Shown here: piece after piece, positions 18,535 through 23,176 of the stretch
How positions within the stretch are numbered: position 1 is the first letter of the stretch
How the letters are laid out: every line of letters begins with the position of its first letter
From: Prorocentrum cordatum
Lineage: Eukaryota; Sar; Dinophyceae; Prorocentrales; Prorocentraceae
Direction of reading: 5' to 3'
DNA length: 23,176 nt
NCBI GenBank assembly: GCA_963575745.1
Contig: CAUYUJ010003891.1
Span: 1,000,693 to 1,023,868, forward strand
Position numbers and translations under genes: made by a program
The notes under the pieces: model-generated
The model's database searches: none
What the model was told of the DNA's origin: nothing
What the model saw: only the letters and a program-made list of their open reading frames with translations

Positions 18535-18778
18535 GAGGAGGAAGAGGAGGAGGAGGAGGAGGAGGAGGAGGAGGAGGAGGAGGAGGAGGAGGAGGAGGAG
18601 GAGGAGGAGGAGGAGGAGGAGGAGGAGGAGGAGGAGGAGGAGGAGGAGGAGGAGGAGGAGGAGGAGGAGGTGGGAGGAGGAGGAGGAGGAGGAGGAGGGG
18701 GGGGGGCAGGAGGAGGAGGAGGGGAGGAGGAGGAGGAGGGGAGGAGGAGGATGGGGGAGGAGGAGGAGGAGGAGGACA
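18535..18778. repeat. Long (GGA)n microsatellite
   Basis: About 240 bp of GGA trinucleotides, nearly perfect to 18670 and degenerate after that. It has the opposite orientation to the CTC tract at 17777-17916 across the gap. Confidence 0.95.
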
Positions 18779-18792
18779 GGATAACGATTTCG

Positions 18793-18815
18793 TCGTAGCC
18801 GTTTTTGGCTTCAAG
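18793..18815 (+). other. Possible relic of a dinoflagellate spliced leader
   Basis: The plus strand reads TCGTAGCCGTTTTTGGCTT followed by CAAG. The conserved dinoflagellate spliced leader reads CCGTAGCCATTTTGGCTCAAG. Aligned, they differ by two substitutions (the leading C to T and A to G) and two single-base T insertions. Such relics mark genes that re-entered the genome from trans-spliced mRNA. The match is imperfect and short, so chance is possible. Confidence 0.3.
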
Positions 18816-18911
18816 TTTTTTGAATTCGCCCAACCGAATTCGAGAATTCGTTAAACGGCTGCCTGGGATGCCGGCTGCGCCACGTGCGGCGCCCTCGGCC
18901 CCGCAGCCAAC

Positions 18912-19166
18912 ATGGGCGTGATCAAAAACAAAAGTTCTGAAGCGGCCAAACCGCTGCACTGTGCAACTTGCAATGTAAAAGCGGCCTGCTGCTGCGGAAA
19001 GTCAGGAGAGAAAGGAGGGGAAGCAAGCTGGTTTGTGTTTTTTCTTAGAATTGTTATTTTTTCATGTTCACTAGTTGTTTTACATTTTGTCATTATTTTT
19101 CATTATTTCTTATATTATTTTCACTATTTAACACTATTGTTTTCACTATTTCTCACTATTTTTTAG
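18912..19166 (+). CDS. Small hypothetical ORF, 84 codons
   Basis: ATG at 18912, about 100 bp downstream of the spliced-leader-like site. The N-terminus starts MGVIKNKSSEAAKP, followed by a Cys cluster (HCATCNVKAACCCGK). From about residue 40 on it is strongly hydrophobic, but that part is encoded by the AT-rich TTTTCACTATT words of the insertion end and may not be meaningful. No family is recognised. The minus strand also has an 80-codon frame here. Weak candidate. Confidence 0.15.
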   Translation: MGVIKNKSSEAAKPLHCATCNVKAACCCGKSGEKGGEASWFVFFLRIVIFSCSLVVLHFVIIFHYFLYYFHYLTLLFSLFLTIF

Positions 19167-19191
19167 GTTTCTTATTTTTTAATGCATGTTG

Positions 19192-19203
19192 ATAGGATCC
19201 TAT
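19192..19203. repeat. 12-bp palindrome near the right end of the insertion
   Basis: ATAGGATCCTAT, about 50 bp inside the right terminal repeat. The left side has the related ATAGGATCTATAGG near 17486. Confidence 0.6.
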
Positions 19204-19229
19204 TATGCACAATAGCTATATTTAATGTT

Positions 19230-19252
19230 TTATAATATCCGCACCCATCTAA
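19230..19252 (-). repeat. Right terminal inverted repeat
   Basis: On the minus strand reads TTAGATGGGTGCGG and ends TATTATAA; pairs with 17333-17354. Confidence 0.6.
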
Positions 19253-20221
19253 GTCCGCAGTGGGCCGCCCAGCACGCCAGCGACTATAAGCAGCGGGCGG
19301 AGGCGGGCACCCGGCGAAGGGCATGAATGGGAGATTCTTGCCCACACCCCCAGCTTCACGGCTGCCCACCATATCCAACAATTTCTGGACAAAGGCCTCC
19401 CGGGCAAGGCAGGATGGAGGGCCGCCATCGACCGCCCCGCCCATTCGCTGCTCAGCGCGCCAATCCCCAAGGCGGGCCGTCTGGCACACAGGGGGTCGAG
19501 ATGCTCCGGGGCATGGGCTCTGTCTCGGCCCAAGGGCCGGCGAAGACGCCAAGTGGGCCGCGCTTGAAGGCCACCATATCCCTGAAGGGCTGGTCGACAC
19601 ACTGCGCCACCTCCTGCGCGACAACGCTCTTCTCGCCCCCGCGCCCTCGGTCAACCCGAGCCCTTACGGGTGCTGCCCGCTACGCGGGCAGGGTAAAGCC
19701 AGTGCCGAGCACCTTTGGAACTGGCGCGCTGCTGCGGCGCTCGCTCGGCACCTGGTTCGCCCCCCCCCCCCCCCCGCTCGCCTCGCCGCGTCCGAGGCCA
19801 TCCCCCAGCCAGGCGACCACTCCAAGCCGCAGGCTGACTTTTGGCAACGAGTTGCCTACAAACGCGCGGCGGCGCTCCATCATCCGCCCCTGGGCCCCAA
19901 TTCAGCTGCCAGCATAGTTCGGGCCGCCATCGTCTTAAACCGAGCGGCAGGCCAGCCAGCCGACGAAACCGCCTGGGGAAATTAACCCGACACTTCTCCG
20001 CATGCTAGCGACGCCAGGGCCCGGCGCGACGAGCCCTGCCCAGGCTGCTGCCCCCCGACATTCTGGCAGGGCCCGCCCAACCACGCCTCACCCGCTCCGC
20101 TCTGCGAGCCCGAGGTGAGGCAAGGCGGCCCCCCATCAGCACGCGCGGAGCACCGGCCAACACGGCCCGCCTCCACCTTGCGCGCGATGCGCCCGCCGGA
20201 AGCTGGCCGCTTGCCGGGGGG

Positions 20222-20345
20222 GAATGGGCCCTGCGCGCCCGCCCGACTAGCGACCGCCCAAACTCGCGGCGGGAATGCCAGTTTTGCCGGACCTGCCGCC
20301 GTCATCGGCAGACCCTCTGGTCCAGCGCCCCCATTGGAGCACTGA
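20222..20345 (+). pseudogene. Degenerate zinc finger of the LINE (zf-RVT-like)
   Basis: One plus frame reads GEWALRARPTSDRPNSRREC, then CQFC (20276-20287), then RRHRQTLWSSAP. The pattern Cys-x2-Cys...His-x3-Leu-Trp-Ser-(Cys/Ser) resembles the reverse-transcriptase zinc-binding domain that precedes RNase H in LINEs. The last Cys seems to be replaced by Ser. Assigned by position and pattern only. Confidence 0.4.
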
Positions 20346-20390
20346 CCGAGGTGGCTGCCCCCCGCCCCCCCTTGACCAAGATCGGACGCA

Positions 20391-20830
20391 ATGGCCGCTC
20401 GAGGTCACCTACGGGGCCACACGAATGCCGGGCGCAGCAGGGTTGCGGAGGCCGGGGCCGCCCTTTGGCAGCAATGCGAAGACGGAGGACCGCTGGCACG
20501 CCTTGCTTCGCGCATCGGTGCTCTGCCGGGCACGGATAACGCTCAGACGGCTGAAACCGCTGGATGTAGCGCAGGACTCGGCGCCCTTGCCACGACTAGC
20601 CCACCCGCGCGATCGGCGAGGTGCGCGGGAGACAACCTCGCGGCCACTCGGTGCGGCGCTGGCGCCGCCACGTACAGAAGGCCCCAGCTGGCCGCACAGA
20701 TGGACATGGAGCTGCGGCCCCATCACCCAGAGCGGCCGGGCACTGGATCAGCAGGCGGCGCGACGCCGCTTGAGCACGGCCAGCGACAGGCTGGCCACCG
20801 TCGGCGTCTCCCGGGCCGAGGCCCTCAGGG
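20391..20830 (+). pseudogene. RNase H domain of the LINE remnant
   Basis: One frame reads AEAGAALWQQCEDGG, then GTDNAQTAETAGCSAGLGAL with the acidic residue of the second strand/helix position (Glu codon 20553-20555). It continues with AGDNLAATRCGAGAATYRR, where the Asp at 20631-20633 sits in the usual 'GDN' third position. After a one-base shift near 20700 it reads RRRLSTASDRLATVG with the last Asp at 20785-20787. This is the D-E-D-D order of RNase HI-like domains. The first Asp would lie at 20410-20412, which is now TAC (Tyr), with another frameshift just after it. RNase H of LINEs removes RNA from the RNA/DNA hybrid during element copying. The domain is no longer intact. Confidence 0.65.
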
Positions 20831-21076
20831 CTGCCGGGCACGCCCAGGTCCAGGTCTGGATCGTCCGGCGTGCCTCCCCGCGCCGTGGGCCCCCCCCCCA
20901 GCCCGGTTCCCCCCCCCGCCTTTCCCCCCCTACCCCGACTCCCTTTCCGCGGCAGCCGACGTCCTGGAACAGACCTGGCCCCAGGAACGATCGCGCCGTC
21001 ACAAGATCGGACGCTTCCCCCCCTTCCGCCGCACTAAGGAGCGGCTGCAAGCCCCCGGCTCAGCACGGCCGCTGCT

Positions 21077-22312
21077 GTGGTGCTTCAATTGTTGGTGCAA
21101 CTCTTCGTCGCTTACCCCCCATGGCCCCTTCTCAGCGATGGCCCGCAGGGACAGGAGCAGACTCCCGCGGCGCTCCACGCAGTATCATCATCGATACCAG
21201 CCCAACCACCGCCGCTGGAAGGACCAGGCCAACCCATATGGAGCGGCCATCCGCTGGCCCCCTCGCCCCGCAGCGGGCCGGTGGACCTGAGTCCTTCCAC
21301 TTACCTGAGTTTGACCCGCCCATCGGGCCAGGCACGCCGCCGCCCCTCGGCCCCGCCTCTGGCGACCTCCTCGCGCTCCCCGACGAAAGCCCCCCCAGCC
21401 TGCGCGCCGCTCGCGCCGCGCGAGACATGTGATCCGACCTGTGATACTCACTCCCAGCGCAGCCTATCCACGGCCCCGTTGGACCCATCCCAGGACCCCC
21501 CTCTCCTGCCCCACGAATGGCAATGGTACTCCCATGCTGAGGGATGGAAGATTTTCCAGATCCACTACGAGGTTGAACTCATGGCCGGTTTGAAGCCCGA
21601 AGACGACGGCTCACCCGAGGCGCGCGGCGAGCTTCGCACAATGGCCCCTCGTGCCCAGAACGTCGCCATTGGCCAGCACAACCCCAGCTTCCCGCACCAC
21701 ACCGCGCGCCAGTGGAAGCTCCAGCGGAGTCTGAGTGACCACCGGGGGGGCGAATGGGAGTACTACATCCTCTCCTGGGAAGGCTACTGGCGCATCGATT
21801 GGACCGAGGACGACCTCAAGGACCTCGCGCTACTTGTCTCTCGGCGATCCCCCATCACCGGCCGCCCGAGCGAGGCGCGACCCATCTGTCCCCCCTCCCC
21901 TGGCACGCACGCTGGCGGCGTGCCCAACATCAAATATCCCGCGAGCCGCATCATCGCTGGCGCTGACGCCAAGAAGGGGCGCGCCGCGCACCCCGACGAC
22001 TCCCCCTACGAGTTTCCGCCCGCGGGCGCAGGCTGGCATCGCGTGGACAAACGCCCAAGGCAAAACCAATCGTATAGAGTTTGGGCCGCAATGCAGCGAC
22101 TGTTTATGCTCGAGGTTCAAACCGACGAAATGACCGGGACCCCGATCCACATCACCCCCTATCACACGGCCTTCCGCGCTGCCCCTGCCGAGGACAAGGC
22201 CAACGTCAATTCCGCCGGGCACTCGGTGGACGCGAGGGGCCGACTGAGAGCACGCGCGGCAGCTACGCTCAACACGCGAGCCCCCGACCCAGACGGTTAC
22301 CCCCAGCCCTAG
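21077..22312 (+). CDS. 411-codon open frame, N-terminal part of a helicase-like pseudogene
   Basis: The longest undisturbed frame in the window that is not a simple repeat. Residues 1-145 or so are Pro/Ser-rich and doubtful. From about 21500 the protein looks genuine: PHEWQWYSHAEGWKIFQIHY, later GGEWEYYILSWEGYWRIDWT, then EDDLKDLALLVSRR. It is rich in Trp and Tyr, with balanced charges. Residues 300-375 include WHRVDKRPRQNQSYRVWAAM and LEVQTDEMTGTPIHITPYHT. I recognise no domain. It ends at a TAG at 22310-22312, while the adjacent frame continues into helicase motifs (ALDGAPIGDTEMDEW), so the two were probably one gene separated by a frameshift near 22300. The true start is unknown and may lie near 21430 or further upstream in another frame. 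Confidence 0.5.
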   Translation: MVLQLLVQLFVAYPPWPLLSDGPQGQEQTPAALHAVSSSIPAQPPPLEGPGQPIWSGHPLAPSPRSGPVDLSPSTYLSLTRPSGQARRRPSAPPLATSSRSPTKAPPACAPLAPRETCDPTCDTHSQRSLSTAPLDPSQDPPLLPHEWQWYSHAEGWKIFQIHYEVELMAGLKPEDDGSPEARGELRTMAPRAQNVAIGQHNPSFPHHTARQWKLQRSLSDHRGGEWEYYILSWEGYWRIDWTEDDLKDLALLVSRRSPITGRPSEARPICPPSPGTHAGGVPNIKYPASRIIAGADAKKGRAAHPDDSPYEFPPAGAGWHRVDKRPRQNQSYRVWAAMQRLFMLEVQTDEMTGTPIHITPYHTAFRAAPAEDKANVNSAGHSVDARGRLRARAAATLNTRAPDPDGYPQP

Positions 22313-23176
22313 ATGGCGCGCCCATCGGGGACACCGAAATGGACGAATGGCCCGGAAGCGCGTTCCAGCGCCATCCCCCCTCGCCACCCCCACTCCTGGC
22401 CGAGGACACGGCAAAACGACGCGGCTTTGACGGACCTCAGGCCAGGGTGCTCCACATGTCCCCTAACGCAACAACGCTCCTCGTGCACGGATCCCCCGGC
22501 ACCGGCGAGACCAAAACCGTGGCTGCACTGACCGACCTATGGATGGTCTGCGCCCCGCAGGGCTGGGCAGTTGGGCTGTTCGCTGGCCCAAACAAGGGTT
22601 GCTGACATGCCCGCGAAGTACCTTGCCGATGCCACCCAGGCCGCTGCTTCCCCGAGGCCGCCTCCAGACTGGCCAAACCCGACAAAGTCACCAGCCCCAC
22701 CGCCCGGGACCTCACAAGAGCGGCACAGGAAGACTTACAACATGGCTCTCAGAGACATCGGCCCCAAGGCCGTTACCCGCGAGGGGAAGCAGACGCTGGC
22801 CAGTGCCCGGATCTTGCCTGCCGCACTCGAGCTGGCAGCGCAGCCCGACAGCCCTGAAAGCCCCAACTTGCAGATCGCCGTCCTAGACTAGGCGAGCCAG
22901 TCAACCGAGCACCTAGCAGCCATCCCCCTGACCATCGCCGCCCACGCCGGAGGCCGCCTGGCGCCGCGCGGGGACGAGAACAAATTGCGCCCCACGGTCG
23001 CGCCCCCCAGCGCCGAACCCCTCGGCCCGGGGATCTCTGCGCCCGATCGCAGCGCAACGCGCTGCTCAGCCTGTGCTACCGCATGCACCCCGGCATTCTA
23101 CAGTGGGCGTCTGCCACCTCCTACAGGGAAGCGTTGTTATCCAGCCTCACTCACGCACTCACGCAGAGGCCGCCCA
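22313..23176 (+). pseudogene. UPF1-like superfamily 1 helicase, decayed, cut by window end
   Basis: Motif Q-like FDGPQARVLHMS precedes motif I GSPGTGET (22489-22512). Here Glu (GAG, 22507-22509) replaces the Lys needed for ATP binding. The frame stops at TGA 22603-22605. The next frame gives the motif Ia region KGVADMPAKYLA, then a third frame gives RLAKPDKVTSPTARDLT as in UPF1-type helicases. Back in the second frame, KQTLASARILPAALELA leads to motif II, read VLD-stop-ASQSTE: a TAG (22889-22891) sits where Glu of DEASQ belongs. GDENKLRPTV follows (usual GDxxQLPPTV). After another shift comes LCYRMHPGIL (around 23071-23100), the conserved YRMHP motif. Motifs V and VI would lie beyond the window. 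At least four frame changes, two stops and a dead Walker A make it a pseudogene. Related intact proteins unwind RNA or DNA. Confidence 0.8.

Larger units (their letters stand above)
17333..19252. mobile_element. Insertion with terminal inverted repeats inside the LINE remnant
   Basis: Left end TTAGATGGGTGTGAAGCTATAA (17333-17354, 22 bp; agreement counted over the first 13). The right end, read on the opposite strand, begins TTAGATGGGTGCG and ends TATTATAA (19252-19230). The first 13 bases agree at 12 positions and both arms end in TATAA. A TA dinucleotide borders the GATGGG core on both sides, so a 2-bp TA target duplication is possible. Both subterminal regions are AT-rich with TTTTCACTATT words, in sharp contrast to the GC-rich LINE sequence outside. 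Inside are CTC and GGA microsatellites, a 65-bp duplication, a 100-N gap and a GTT-rich stretch. No transposase is seen; one could be hidden in the gap. It is most likely a non-autonomous DNA transposon. Confidence 0.6.
19253..20870 (+). pseudogene. LINE fragment: 3' part with zinc finger and RNase H
   Basis: GC-rich sequence returns after the insertion, with protein-like frames that must be joined through several shifts. It starts SPQWAAQHASDYKQRAEAGT, which plausibly continues the interrupted frame. It then reads HEWEILAHTPSFTAAHHIQQ, EGLVDTLRHLLRDNALLAP and QADFWQRVAYKRAAALHHPP, none of which I can assign to a domain. From about 20220 a degenerate Cys/His finger and from about 20391 an RNase H domain follow, the order found at the C-terminus of many plant- and protist-type LINE proteins. 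The frameshifts and an apparent loss of the first catalytic Asp mean it is not functional. The exact 3' end of the element is not visible. Confidence 0.6.

Noticed and set aside
17728-18854. Frames spanning the N gap
   Set aside because: They include 100 unknown bases and two microsatellites; the reading across the gap is meaningless.
1-23176. tRNA, rRNA or snRNA genes
   Set aside because: I looked for tRNA-like arms and conserved rRNA words on both strands and found none I could support by eye; a covariance-model scan would be decisive.
22313-23176. Functional helicase with introns instead of frameshifts
   Set aside because: Frame changes fall inside motifs within a few codons, leaving no room for introns. 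Motif II also has an in-frame stop and Walker A lacks Lys.

Overview
The window looks like nuclear DNA of a dinoflagellate or a similar protist with a repeat-swollen genome. This is an inference from four things: very GC-rich, intergenic-looking sequence; huge (GGA)n/(CTC)n microsatellites; many degenerate minisatellites of the GGGCTCATA type; and a decayed LINE with an RNase H domain. One site resembles a worn dinoflagellate spliced leader. No rRNA, tRNA, CRISPR or bacterial operon structure is visible. I see no intact gene of known function. Most long open frames are by-products of simple repeats (poly-Ser, poly-Glu, poly-Arg, poly-Pro).

Layout. 1-6250: GC-rich non-coding DNA with GGA/CTC tracts, two perfect palindromes near 0.9 kb, and a dispersed repeat family (copies near 3.95, 4.3 and 5.9 kb, relatives near 9.8 and 10.1 kb). 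6410-9040: a degenerate GGGCTCATA minisatellite. It appears to be split by a ~1.5 kb non-coding insertion flanked by a 14-bp direct repeat and ending in a short GGAGGC tail. 9140-11035: two more degenerate minisatellites. 11396-11787: GTC and CTC microsatellites. 12000-14400: a compositionally distinct AT-richer island with a TATA-like site, a hairpin, six to seven copies of a ~157-bp satellite unit, and a frameshifted minus-strand gene remnant that I cannot name. 14400-16300: a degenerate satellite, TA/GT tracts and a GC-rich alanine/arginine-coding low-complexity block.

16835-20870: a 5'-truncated, frameshifted LINE-type retrotransposon remnant. It keeps a post-reverse-transcriptase connection segment, a degenerate Cys/His finger and an RNase H domain. 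It is interrupted at 17333-19252 by an insertion with terminal inverted repeats, AT-rich subterminal sequence, CTC and GGA microsatellites and a 100-N assembly gap. 21077-23176 (running off the window): a 411-codon open frame leading into a UPF1-like superfamily 1 helicase. Motifs Q, I, Ia, II and the YRMHP motif can be recognised, but several frameshifts, stop codons and a Lys-to-Glu change in the Walker A motif show it is a pseudogene.

The most notable points are the nested insertion in the LINE, the LINE followed directly by a helicase on the same strand, the retroposon-like insertion in the minisatellite, and the AT-rich island with an unidentified gene remnant.
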